A stretch of DNA of 64,000 nt from Lasiodiplodia sp. COLG20 (lineage: Eukaryota; Ascomycota; Dothideomycetes; Botryosphaeriales; Botryosphaeriaceae). The translations under genes were made by a program, and so were the position numbers. Below, piece after piece: positions 19,208-30,172 of this stretch (its first letter is position 1; the number at the start of each line of letters is the position of its first letter). Location: positions 124,001-188,000 of the forward strand of contig VNWV01000005.1 of the NCBI GenBank assembly GCA_009801085.1, written 5' to 3'. The notes beneath the pieces were generated by a model. The model saw only the letters and a program-made list of their open reading frames with translations. It was not told where the DNA came from and ran no database searches.

Positions 19208-21602
19208 ATGGCGCAATCCAAATCCACCAAGAAGTTCGAGAAGAACCACCTGAAGGACACGCTCAAGCGCCGGAAGGAAGGAAAGAAAATCAAGCAGCGC
19301 GTCCAGATCAAGGAAAAGCGCAAGGCGCGACGTGCCGCCGACAATGAGGTCGCCAGCGATGTCGAGGAGGAGAACCAGGCCAAGCGCGCAAAGAAGGCAG
19401 AGGAGGCCAATCCATTTGGCGACATGAGTGTCGACGACTTTTTCCAGGGTGGCTTCGAGGTTCCCGAGCGTCCCAAGCAGAAGAAGCAGAAGACCAAGGA
19501 CGTGCCCTCGAAAACTGGCAAGCGCAAGCGCACCGAGCCCGCCAACAAAGATGACGAGGATGAAGCCGCCTCTTCGGACGAGTCTGTGGACGCGAACGCT
19601 GTTGCAGACGACAGTGGTTCCGAGGCTGAGTCGGACGACGACGTCGACGCACACAAGAAGCAGTTGGAGGAGCTCAAGAAGAAGGACCCGGAATTCTACA
19701 AGTACATGCAGGAGAACGATCCTGAGTTGCTGGGATTTGCTGAGGATGCGGATCTGGCTGAGATTGACGAGCTCAGTGGCAGTGAAGCAGAGGAGACGCC
19801 GAAGAAGAAAAAGCAGAAGAAGGCCAAGAAGCAGGAAGATTCTGATGACGAGGAAGCCGTCGCGAGCAACGAGGTCACAACGGCATTGGTCAAGAAATGG
19901 AGTACGGCAATGATTGAGAAGCATTCCCTGCGCGCTACCAAGGAAGTTGTTTTGGCCTTCCGCGCTGCAGCGCACTTGAACGAGGAGGACGGCAAGGAAT
20001 ACAAATACTCAATCTCGAATCCCGACGGTACGTTTCCTCTCATTATTTCTTAGGTCTCCTTACTGACGGGTTACAGTTTATCATGAGCTTCTCGTGCTTG
20101 CTCTGAATCGCGTCCCGGAGGTCCTTCAACATCACCTTCCCGTCAAGGAGTCGGCCAGCGGCAAGGTTCGCGTTCCCACCGAGGGCAAGAAGTTTAGCAA
20201 CATGACCCCTATGCTCAAGTCGCATGCGACGTCCGTCATGCATCTTCTTAGCAACCTCTCCGACGCCGCTACCCTCCGAACGACCGTTACCTCCCTCCTC
20301 CCTCTTCTGCCGTACATTTTGTCGTTCAAGAAACTCCTTCGCGAGTTGGCCAAGACCGTCGTTTCGATATGGGCTGACTCGTCCAATGCCGAGGCCACCA
20401 GAATTGCCGCTTTCCTTGTTCTGCGCAGATTGATTGTGATTGGAGATGCCGGCATCAAGGAATCAACCCTCAAGGCCGTGTACCAGGGCTTCGTTCAGGG
20501 CAGCCGCAACACGTCTGTCCACACGATCGCAGGCGTGAACCTGATGAAGAACTCTGCTGCGGAGCTCTGGGGCCTGGATCCCAGCATTGGCTACACTACC
20601 GGGTTTACCTTCATTCGGCAGCTCGCCATCCACCTCCGGTCCAGTATCACGAACAAGTCCAAGGAGTCGTACAAGACGGTATATAACTGGCAGTATGTGC
20701 ACTCACTGGATTTCTGGTCCCGTGTTGTATCAAGCCACTGCGATACCATGCGCGAGGCCGAATCTGGCAAGGAGTCACCTCTCCGCCCACTCATTTACCC
20801 TATTGTGCAAGTCACCCTTGGCGCTATGCGCCTGATCCCGACCGCACAATACTTCCCGCTGCGATTCCAGATGATCCGCTCGCTCCTCCGCATCACTCTC
20901 TCTACGTCTACATACATCCCGATTGCGCCTGCGCTGTACGAGGTGCTCAACTCGGCCGAGATGCGCAAGCCGCCGAAGCCCGCCACCCTGAAGCCCCTCG
21001 ACTTCAACACCAGCATTCGTGCTGCGAAGTCGTACTTGCGTACGCGTGTCTACCAGGATGGCGTCGGTGAGCAGGTGGCCGAGCTGCTCGCTGAGTTCTT
21101 TGTGCTGTGGTCAAAGAACATCGCTTTCCCCGAGCTTGCTCTGCCGATCCTCGTCATGCTCAAGCGCTGGCTGAAGGATGCTAGCAAGAAGGCTAAGGGC
21201 AACAAGAACAGCAAGGTCAACTCTGCCATTGGCATCGTCATCCAAAAGCTTGAGGCCAACTCGCGCTGGATTGAGGAGCGCCGGACCAAGGTCGACTTCG
21301 CGCCGAACGACCGTGCAGGCGTGGAAGGCTTCCTGAAGGAAACTGAATGGGAGAAGACGCCTCTCGGTGCATATGTCGTCGGCCAGCGTAAGATGCGCGA
21401 TGAGAAGGCAAAGTTAATAGAAGAAGGTCGTAAGGAGGAGGAGAAGAAGAAGCAGGAGGAGAGGGAGGAGAAGGAGAGGGAGAGAAAGGGTGAATTTGAA
21501 GGGTTCGAGGAGAATGAGGAAGAGGAGGAGAGTGGAAGTGATGAGGAAGAAGTTGATGAGATGGAAGTTGACGGCGAAGAGGACGACAGCGACGACGAAT
21601 AG
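19208..21602 (+). CDS. NOC2: NOC2, nucleolar complex protein
   Basis: Exons 19208-20027 and 20077-21602 give 781 aa. The 49-nt intron (donor GTACGT, acceptor TTACAG) joins in phase 1 to read NPDVYHELLVLALNR. The N-terminal 250 residues are lysine-rich and acidic with KKRKxxK-type nuclear and nucleolar signals. The Noc2 domain then contains NTSVHTIAGVNLMKNSAAEL, FTFIRQLAIHLR, VYNWQYVHSLDFWSRVV and YPIVQVTLGAMRLIP. The tail is Glu/Lys-rich and ends in an acidic run. NOC2 pairs with NOC1 and then NOC3 to escort 60S pre-ribosomes from nucleolus to nucleoplasm. The gene is intact and essential in yeast. Confidence 0.96.
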
Positions 21603-21959
21603 ATTGATTCTCGGGAGTTGTTACTTAGAAGCATGGATCAGGGAGTTTAGGGATAACTGGGGCACGCGCACAATGGATATCCCCCGCGCGAATAAAAAGC
21701 AAGTTGATTTGAAAGAGACTGTTGTGGTTGAATGCTCTGGTTTCTTGTCACGTGCAGATAAGTGCTGAAAATCCGGGGTTGTCCGGGGGGTTGTGGAGCG
21801 GGACCGAGCTTGCCGTCATCGCCATTCACATGCCACGCAAGGCCGAGGCTTTTCCACGATAGTCGCCCGAGTCGTCGCGCCCGCGGGCACCACCATGCTC
21901 ACCGTGGCTCTCACACCTCCCTAAACTCCCCCCGGTCGATCGTCGAACGATGCGGCAGC
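21603..21959. other. Intergenic NOC2 / ABC transporter
   Basis: NOC2 3' flank and ABC transporter promoter. An in-frame ATG at 21762 would extend the transporter by 66 residues of low-complexity Arg/His sequence, which I judge non-coding. Confidence 0.5.
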
Positions 21960-24516
21960 ATGGCCGCCCAGTCCACTCTTCGCCATAGCGAAGACCCCCT
22001 CTCCGCCCTCTGGCATCGCTACACGAACCTCTTCCGCACCCGCACGAAGTCTCTATCCAAGACAACCAAGCTCCTCTCGACGCTTGCCCTCTTGCTCTCG
22101 ATAATCAGCGCCGGTTATGGCGGCAATAGGTGGTGGCGGCGACGCAAGGCGGAGAAGGAGCGCGGCCGACGGCTGCTGCGACGCAACTCTGGCCTGCGCG
22201 GCAAGGACGGCTCACGCACCATCTTCGTGCCCACCAAGGGCAACTCAACCAGCAAGGTGACCATCTATCCGACGAAGCCGACGACATTCGATGCGCACAG
22301 GCGGTTGTTCCTGCAGCCGCCCCGCGCCGCCGGCCTGAGCGATGGCCATACGCCCCAGGTCCCACCGCCACAGACGAAGCCCGGCTTGAACCTTGCCTTT
22401 CTGCACCAGTTCCTGAGCCTGCTCAATATCATGATACCGAGATGGAACAGCAAGGAAACGGGTCTGTTGCTTAGCCACAGCGTCTTCTTGATGCTGCGGA
22501 CGTATCTTTCGCTGGTCGTCGCCCGGTTGGACGGAGAGATTGTGCGCGACCTTGTGGCCGGGAACGGGAAAGCCTTCCTGTGGGGTATTGTCAAGTGGTG
22601 TGGAATTGGTAGCTTTGCGTCATACACCAACTCCATGATCAAATTCCTGCAATCCAAGGTCTCCATCGCCTTCCGCACAAGACTAACACGGTACATCCAC
22701 GACTTATACCTGAACGACCATCTAAATTACTACAAACTCACCAATCTCGATGGCGGCATCGGCCAGGGTGCCGATCAGTTCATCACCCAAGATCTCACCC
22801 AATTCTGCGCCGAGGCCGCGGCGCTCTATTCTTCTCTGGGGAAACCATTTGTCGATATTTGTGTTTTCAATTACCAGCTTTTCCGTTCTCTTGGCCCTCT
22901 GGCATTAAGCGGTCTGCTCGCAAATTACTTTCTTACCGCTACTGTTCTCCGCAAGCTCTCGCCGCCGTTTGGTAAGCTTAAAGCTGTTGAAGCGCGCCGC
23001 GAGGGAGACTTCCGTGCCCTGCACTCCCGCCTCATCGCCAACGCTGAAGAAGTCGCCTTTTATGGCGGTGACCAGATGGAAAGGACCTTCCTCGACAGAG
23101 GCTTTAAGGACCTCAAGCATTGGATGGAGGGCATTTACAGTTTGAAGATCCGGTATAACATGCTCGAGGACTTCGTTTTGAAGTACTCGTGGTCTGCGTT
23201 CGGCTACCTCATCACTTCCCTTCCTGTATTCCTTCCCGCCTGGGGCGGCCTGGGAGCTGCCGCTGAGCGCGCAGATGCCTCCGAGCGCAGCAGCCGGGAG
23301 CGCAGCCGTATGAAGGATTTCATCACCAACAAGCGTCTCATGCTCTCGCTTGCCGACGCTGGCGGCCGCATGATGTACAGCATCAAGGATCTCCAAGAGC
23401 TTGCAGGCTACACTTCCCGTGTCTATACCCTCATCAGTACCCTCCACCGCACTCACGCCGAGGCGTACTACCTCCCGCCTGGCCAGCGGCCTGAGCTGTT
23501 CTCCCTCGCCGACGCCCAGGGTACAGTGCACAAGGGCTTCGATGGCGTGCGCCTTGAGCACGTACCTGTCGTTGCGCCAGCGCTGTACCCGATGGGTGGT
23601 GACGAGTTGATCGACTCGCTTTCGTTCATCGTGCACTCGGGCGAGCACCTGCTCATTACAGGGCCTAACGGCGTCGGTAAGAGCGCTGTCTCACGCATCG
23701 TGGCAGGGCTGTGGCCTGCGTATCGCGGACTGGTGTCGCGACCGCGCTCGGCGGGCACCGACGGCATCATGTTCCTACCGCAGCGCCCGTACCTCAGCAC
23801 GGGAACGCTACGCGACCAGGTCATCTACCCTCATACAGCCGTCGACATGAACCAGGCCGGCCGCCGCGACTTCGAGCTGTCCAAGGTGCTGGAGGAGGCA
23901 AGGCTAGGGTATTTGCCGGACCGCGAGGGCGGATGGGACACTCGCAAGGTGTGGCAGGATGTACTGAGCGGTGGCGAGAAGCAGCGAATGGGCATTGCAA
24001 GACTGTTGTATCATGAGCCGAGGTATGCGTTCGTCGACGAGGGAACAAGCGCCGTGAGCAGCGATGTGGAGGGCTTGTTGTACGAGAACGCGAAGGCGAG
24101 AGGGATCAGTAAGCTTACCCTACATGTTTTCCACGTAAAGTAACTAACACAACGACTACGCAGCACTTATCACCATCTCCACCCGCGCCTCCCTCAAGCG
24201 CTACCATACCTACACGCTCACGCTCGGCCTTGGAGAGCATGGCGATGAGTGGGACTTCCAGCGCATTGGTACCGCGTCGGAGAAGTCTTCGGTTGAGAAG
24301 GAGCTGGCGGAACTGCGTGAGCGGTTGGAGAAGGTCGAGGAATGGAAGCAGCGCAGGAGTGAGATCGAGAAGGAATTGGGACAGGTGTGGGTCGAGGGCG
24401 GAGAGGAACCGCTGGCGCCGCCGCCGTATTCGAAAGATTTTGAGGGAAGTGGGATTGTCGTCGAAGGCGGCGAAGAGAGAGTGGATGATAATGAGGTTGC
24501 GGTGGAGGATGATTAG
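21960..24516 (+). CDS. Peroxisomal ABCD half-transporter (PXA1/PXA2 type)
   Basis: Exons 21960-24108 and 24164-24516 give 833 aa. The 55-nt intron has donor GTAAGC, branch site CTAAC and acceptor CGCAG. There is an N-terminal hydrophobic segment plus the six-helix ALD membrane domain (IRDLYLNDHLNYYKL-like loop, NLDGGIGQGADQFITQDL, and the EEVAFYGG element of ABCD proteins). The nucleotide-binding domain has Walker A GPNGVGKS (568-575), Q-loop MFLPQRPYL, signature LSGGEKQR (669-676), Walker B YAFVDEGTSA and the switch region LITISTR. A charged coiled coil ends the protein. Two such half-transporters form the peroxisomal importer of long-chain acyl-CoA for beta-oxidation. I cannot decide between PXA1 and PXA2. 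The start was chosen at MAAQSTLRHSEDPL. Confidence 0.93.
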
Positions 24517-24723
24517 AGTGAATGATGTACTGAGTTGGTTCTGTAGAGAGAATATATACTATGAATGTGTTTTCGACGCTCAGTGGGCGATGGCAGTAAG
24601 CATTCACGTTGCACGGCGCTGGCTGGTGCTAGTGAGTTGCTCCTGCCTTTTCCTTCGTACGCGCGCAACCAAAACAACAACCTGCTCTTTCTTCGAAACA
24701 TCCTTCTTAGACACCGCGCCACG

Positions 24724-25496
24724 ATGTCAACCAGCTATCCCTTGATGATGCCGCCCTGCCTGAGTGTCTGTCCGGTGCTCGCGAAGCTCAACAATGTCGT
24801 TCCAAAATGGTCAGTATCCCACCTCACGATCTTCAGTAGTTGCACACTTACTATCCACCTCTTAGTGATAATTGGGGCGAAATTCTGCGCGTCATAGTTG
24901 GACAAGGCGAGCAACAAGGCCACTTCTACGTCCACCGCGGCGTCATCTGCGCAGTTTCGCCTTGCTTCGACGCCGCCTTCAACGGATACTTCAAGGAAGC
25001 CAAGGACAACGTTATCTATCTAGACGAGGACGACTCCAGCGTGTTCCGGGACTTCTACAAATGGCTCTACACCCGCCGCCTGCCCGACTTGACCGAACCC
25101 CTCCGTCTCATCAAGCTCGCCATCTTCGCCGACGCTCGCATCGTCGACGCCTTGCGCATCGCGGCGATCGACGCGCTGGTCGAAGGTATAAACCAATACT
25201 GGCGCATTCCCGTGTGGGCGATCCCCTACGTCTACGAGCACACGCGCCCGAACTCTGGACTTCGGAAGCTGGTAGTAGACATGGTGCTTCGGACCCAGGT
25301 CTCTATCGCGGACGCGGGCCCGGGACTCAACGTGCCAGAGTTTGTTGCAGATTACAATGCTGCTCTTCATGGCTTTTCGAGCGGTGAGAGGATCGTCTCG
25401 CAGGCTATTTGGCGCAATACCAACCGCTGTAAGTACCATGAGCATGTGGACGACCCGATCGGATGGGCGCCGCCGACCAGGAGAGTTGGTTTGTAG
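24724..25496 (+). CDS. BTB/POZ domain protein
   Basis: Exons 24724-24809 and 24866-25496 give 238 aa. The 56-nt intron starts GTCAGT and ends CTTAG, joining in phase 2. The BTB fold is seen in VIVGQG..QGHFYVHRGVICAVSPCFDAAFNGYFKEA followed by IYLDEDDSSVFRDFYKWLYT, with the conserved surface-exposed linker and helix pair after it. No Kelch, MATH or zinc-finger partner domain is present, as in the large family of short fungal BTB proteins of unknown function. Such domains dimerise and often serve as CUL3 adaptors, but no substrate is suggested. It lies 207 bp downstream of the ABC transporter on the same strand. Confidence 0.82.
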
Positions 25497-25996
25497 GAGG
25501 CGAAGGAGAGGTCTACCTGAGTGTTACTTGGCCACATTCTTCCTTGCTTCTGCTCAACTATAACACGGGTACGGGTGCACGGGTACTATACCGGATGTTA
25601 GCACAGTGCCTTTCTTTACTCAGTAGTGTACATTCATAGGGGCAATACTTAACTTGGTTTTGCACATTTTTTATATATTTGGTGGACATCAAGGAGCTGA
25701 CGAGCACAGGTATTAAAGCCGCCATCGCCATGGTCGTAAGCACATAGTTTTACCACGAAGGCTGGCCGATTTGTGCCAGTAGTATCCCCGTTTACCAGCT
25801 CAGACGGAATTTTTATATATATCACTAAACTTTAACTCATAACCATAACCCCGGTGGTATCTTCAACAAACAGAAAAACAGTAGGCCTCCTTCCCTTTAC
25901 CTTTCACAGCTCTGCAAGTCGTGAAGTCCCAAGCACTTTATAAATACCTCCGCCTCCCTTCCGCCCCCTATCATTCTCTTCACAACCCTCCCCCCC
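25497..25996. other. Intergenic, convergent 3' ends
   Basis: AT-richer spacer between convergent BTB and DUR3 genes. It should hold both 3' UTRs. No gene is seen. Confidence 0.5.
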
Positions 25997-28417
25997 TCAC
26001 TGCTTCTCCCCCTTCTCCCCACTCGTCGGCGTAACATCCCCACTAGCACTTTCCTTCGCCGTCTCCCCCTCCACGACCGCCGGCTCCCCATGCGCAGCCT
26101 TTAGCGCAGCGCTCTTGTTCCCCGTGATATCCTTCCAGACCGCCACGGCGGTGCGCTTCATGGTGGTGCGACCCTCCCACAGCGGGTAGATGCCGACGCA
26201 GAAGGTGCTGCAGAACAGCCACAGGATGCCGACGACGACCCAGCCGGTGAAGAACTTCTTGCTGAAGACGTAGCCGCTGCCGTACATGGGCATGGGCCAC
26301 AGGACGAGGAACGAGACGGCGAGGAAGGCGCACAGGGCGCGGGCGATGCGCGAGGCGCGCTGCAGCTTGGCCTGCTCGGCGGCCTCGTCGTCCTGGGCGC
26401 CGGTGGCGCCGCCGGGAACGAGCTCGAGGTCGATGTGCGCGTTGGCGGCCAGCTCGTGGTCGTCGGCTTTTCGGATGGCCTTCATCGAGAGCCAGTCGTA
26501 GTTTTGCGGCTTGAAGACGAGCGTGAGGATGGGGATGAAGACGAGGGGCGAGAGGAGGGCGACGACGTTGCCCGCGAGCATGGGGTTGCTGGGTGAACGG
26601 TTTGTCAGTAAAGAGTTATGGAGGGAGGCTGGACTGGTGTGGCTTACTTCGCGCCGGTGGTTTCTACCGTGAGGATTCCAGACTCTTTCTTCGCAGTCAC
26701 GAGCCAGGCGATGAGAGAGCACGCCAGACCCAGAGGCGGGGAAAAGGTTGCGGCTGCCCAGTTCTGTTTGCTCCACATGAGGGTGAGGGTGGCAGGGAGG
26801 ACGGCGGACGAAATTATGACGCCCATCAGGAGGTACAGGTAGCCCATAGAAATGCTGTTCCCAAAAAGTTAGCAACATAGCTCACAAAGGAGACGGTGAT
26901 GCTTACCCTGCGTAGTATAAGCCGGTACTGAAAGAAGCCATGACAATGGCAAAGCCCACAACCATGCAGTGAGACATGTTGATGAGTTGCTTGCCCGTCG
27001 CCTTCGGGTTGATGTACGTCTGATAGACATCGTACGTGAAGATGGATGACACGGCAATGAGCTCTGCAGACATAGCAGACGTCACAGCCATGAAAATCAG
27101 CAGAAGAGTCGCCGCTGCACCACCACTTCCAAGCAATGCAACCGAAGCCTCCGGGAGCACAAGCCCAGCGGACACGTCAGCCGGGTTCATCCGGTTGGGG
27201 TAGGTCGGGAAGACGGGATTGTTCTCCAGCGCGAGAGCGGCCATGCCCATGGTGGTCGCGGCGAGCCAGGGGATTGCGAACCAGCTGAGACCACCCATGA
27301 TGTATCCGGGCAAAGCATGGACGGGAGAAGCAGAAATTGCTTTGTTCCTTCACTCGCCGTTAGTAAGACAGTCCCTGCTGATTCCTTTCCACTTGTCGAT
27401 ACACTTACCAATACCCATTGTCCAAGTACACCGTGCCAAAATTACCCACGATGTTGATGACAAAGAAAATGGCACCTTCTTTTGAGCGCATCGTCAAGTA
27501 GCTGCCTTCAGCGTTTCCATCAACAGGGTGACGGGCAGAGGCCTCCATAAGAAGGTCGTATACGCGGCCAGGGCTGCCAGCAATATCATGAGTGGCATAA
27601 GTGGTGAAAGCGAAGACGAAAATGATGATGAGGATAACCACGGTGTGGGCGTAATCGGTCAAAAATGTGGCCTTGATGCCTCCAAACATGGTGTACAACA
27701 CGACACCGATTGGGAGCAGGTAGCAAGCGGCCACGGTGTGTACGCCGGTAAGAGAGGTGACTACCGCAGAACCGCCGGTGAGAAGCATTGCAGTAACGAG
27801 GATGTTCGTCATCAGAGCGAAAACCATGAAGACGATGTGCGTGACTGCGCCGTAGCGAGCGCGAATCACCTCGAGGAAGGTATGGGCATTTGGAGCCCTT
27901 CGCTTCAGCTCAATGGCGAGAGTGGCGAAGAGAATAATCTGCACAGTTGCTCCAGACGCATACCAAAAGGGCCCAGAGATACCACTGAGACAGTGTTAAG
28001 AGTTGGAAAACTGAGGATTGAACGAGCTCAGCTTACTAGTTGTAGGCCACACCAGACGATTGCAGCAAAGTTGCGGCCCAAGTCCAGGACGAGACGACTG
28101 CGGAGGCAACAAGACCAGATTTCACCGTTCTTCCGGCAGTGCTGAACATTTCACTAGTCTGCAGCTCATAGTTGTACCTGTTCATGTATAGTTAGGATTT
28201 TTGACCGTCTGGGGGAAATGATGAATCGGAAAATAGCTGAAGGTACCTTTTGAGGATGAAAGTGGTCAAAATCATGCCAAAACTGGCAGTTGGGTCAGCA
28301 CAATCTAATCGACGAGAGGGAATAGTCTCGTGCTTACGCGAAAGCGAAACCCAAGCCAATGACAACGCCATAGCCGACAGCCTGGCTGAGCGGCGGTTCA
28401 CCAGAGGTCATGGCCAT
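25997..28417 (-). CDS. dur3: DUR3 urea active transporter (SSS family)
   Basis: Seven exons: 28417-28338, 28282-28247, 28177-28037, 27984-27409, 27347-26907, 26854-26648 and 26588-25997, giving 690 aa. All six introns (52-69 nt) keep frame, and the second exon is only 36 nt. Sodium:solute symporter features include the N-terminal [15 protein letters not shown] helix, [40 protein letters not shown] (the highly conserved Dur3 signature), [28 protein letters not shown] and [15 protein letters not shown]. Fifteen or so hydrophobic segments are visible. The C-terminal tail is acidic and polar. Dur3 imports urea, and in yeast polyamines, across the plasma membrane by proton symport and is under nitrogen catabolite control. 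The upstream GATA-site cluster fits that (separate entry). Confidence 0.95.
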
Positions 28418-30172
28418 AGTGATGGATTCTCAGGTGTCAAATTGCTGGGACCCAAGCAAAGCTGACAAGAGCCGGGAGAAGGGCGGGGTTTAAATGGCAT
28501 TTTGGCTTGGAGTTCTCCGCCGATATGAATCGAGCGCAATAAAAAAAAGCCGTAGTACAATGTCAGCTCTGGGCCGGCCCCCGATGATCGCCGCCGGCGG
28601 GCGAGCGGTGGGACAAGATGCAGCGAAGACGGGTGAGCGGACATGGGTGGTTTGCTGTGAGAAGCGATGGCTCGAGCAGGGATGATAGAGGCCACCATGC
28701 GATTCTGGTGACTGGATCTCCTCGGGGACGGACACTGATTCGGTGTGCCGAAGAAAATCGTGGTGCGGAGGGATGAAAGCCGGGGCAGATTGGTAGAGAT
28801 AAGGAAGCTTGGCCGAGTCGCTGTGTGCAGCACAACGCGATAAGACCCGCCCTTAGTCAACAGTTGGCTGTGCCCCCGGTAAATTCACGTGGGAACGCAC
28901 TCGTTTGTCGTGGGGAGCCTTCTTTGCGGAGGCAAAAAGCTTAAAGCGAATTCGTCGACGTGTTTCGGGTGATTGGGTGAGATAAGGCGCTGATAAGCTC
29001 ACCAGAGGACGGTATGCTTCAATTGATGGCTCAATTGCTGGACTGGCCAAGCAGACACAAGCCGGAGCCAGCTACATTGGCAAAAATCCATTGTCACAGG
29101 CAGAATTATCATGAGAAGACAAAGATACGCCCACCCGTTAGTGGCCGATGACGGCTGGGTGATTTGCACCGCGCCCTGTGATTGGCCAGCCGTTCCTGCC
29201 TTATCGCGACCTATCGTGGGCAACCATTTTCCCTCTCACAACGCCATCGAGTCATCGTCTAAGCCCCCTCGATATCTGCTCAACGGGTAGACCATTTATC
29301 CACAGCGCTAAACCCTCGCTTGTCTGCAGGGGCATGGGGGAAATGTATCCTCCAGCTTGAAGTGGGCGATTACTAAGACTCCGCCGAGCATATACAAGCC
29401 CCGCCAATCCCTTGCCTCCTTCGTCCAACGGGCTAAAAACTCTTGAGCTTGTACTTCGTACAGGGCCGGAGGACCGTGCCAGGCAAGCCACTGGGCGTTC
29501 CGGCCGCCTTCCGCTTCCCGTCCCGGAGTACCCGAGATCTTTTGTGGGGTAAAACGAGGCGTTCAGCCCGAGAAGCTTGAATCAACCTGCCTTGTCTCCT
29601 ATGACGTAGCACAGTCCACCTTTAATCTCAACCTCTGGATACAATGGCCAGAGAAGACTCTCTAAGAACTGTTTCCCGCGCGATTCTTCGAGGAAAATGC
29701 TCTGTCTGACCTTTGACAAACAAGCAACATCCTCGTATAAAAGGTTTCAGTTTTAGCTTATTCTGTCTGTTCACCACCATTCACTTGCTCCATCTGACAT
29801 AGTTGACCCCTCTTATAAAGTGTGAATTGCACCGATCAACTCACCGTGCAACGAAATCTCAAACTCTCAACAGTTTCACGTACACATGAAGATAGTCGAT
29901 GGATGAGAAAAAAAAAAATTTTCGATTTTTTTTCCTTGTTCGAAAAGGATGAGAACTAAACTCCCGAGTGAAATAATAAACCATCTCACGTCAGGTGAAT
30001 TTTGGTAGTATTTTTCTTCCCCTCCCCTTCCGAAATTCTCGAACCACCTCTCTTTTCTTGTGTGGGTATCAAATGCACTGTTTTGTTTCTTTTAGTGTTT
30101 TTTCAGCCACGTGTTCTCCCCCGAAAAAAATATAAACGAGCAAAGCTTTGCAATACGCTCATTATCAATCTC
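28418..30172. other. Intergenic: dur3 promoter and MFS 3' flank
   Basis: Contains the GATA-site cluster described separately, then AT-rich sequence with A/T runs (29910-30130) likely to be the 3' UTR of the MFS gene. No open frame with domain content is seen. Confidence 0.5.
28683..29216. promoter_or_regulatory. Cluster of HGATAR sites upstream of dur3
   Basis: Eight HGATAR motifs lie 266-800 bp upstream of the dur3 ATG: about 28683, 28797, 28838, 28980 and 28991 on the plus strand, and 29106, 29201 and 29211 on the minus strand. Two are a pair of GATAAG cores 11 bp apart (28981-28986 and 28992-28997). AreA/NIT2-type GATA factors bind such motifs in nitrogen-regulated genes, and closely spaced pairs are typical of strong sites. 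Confidence 0.55.

Noticed and set aside
19145..19975. 276-codon minus-strand frame opposite NOC2
   Set aside because: Leu/Val-rich antisense shadow of the lysine/acidic NOC2 exon, with no independent features.
21762..21959. N-terminal extension of the ABC transporter from an upstream in-frame ATG
   Set aside because: The added 66 residues are Arg/His/Ser-rich with no family similarity. The downstream ATG gives the normal family N-terminus.
22905..23648. 247-codon minus-strand frame opposite the ABC transporter
   Set aside because: Antisense shadow of conserved transporter sequence.
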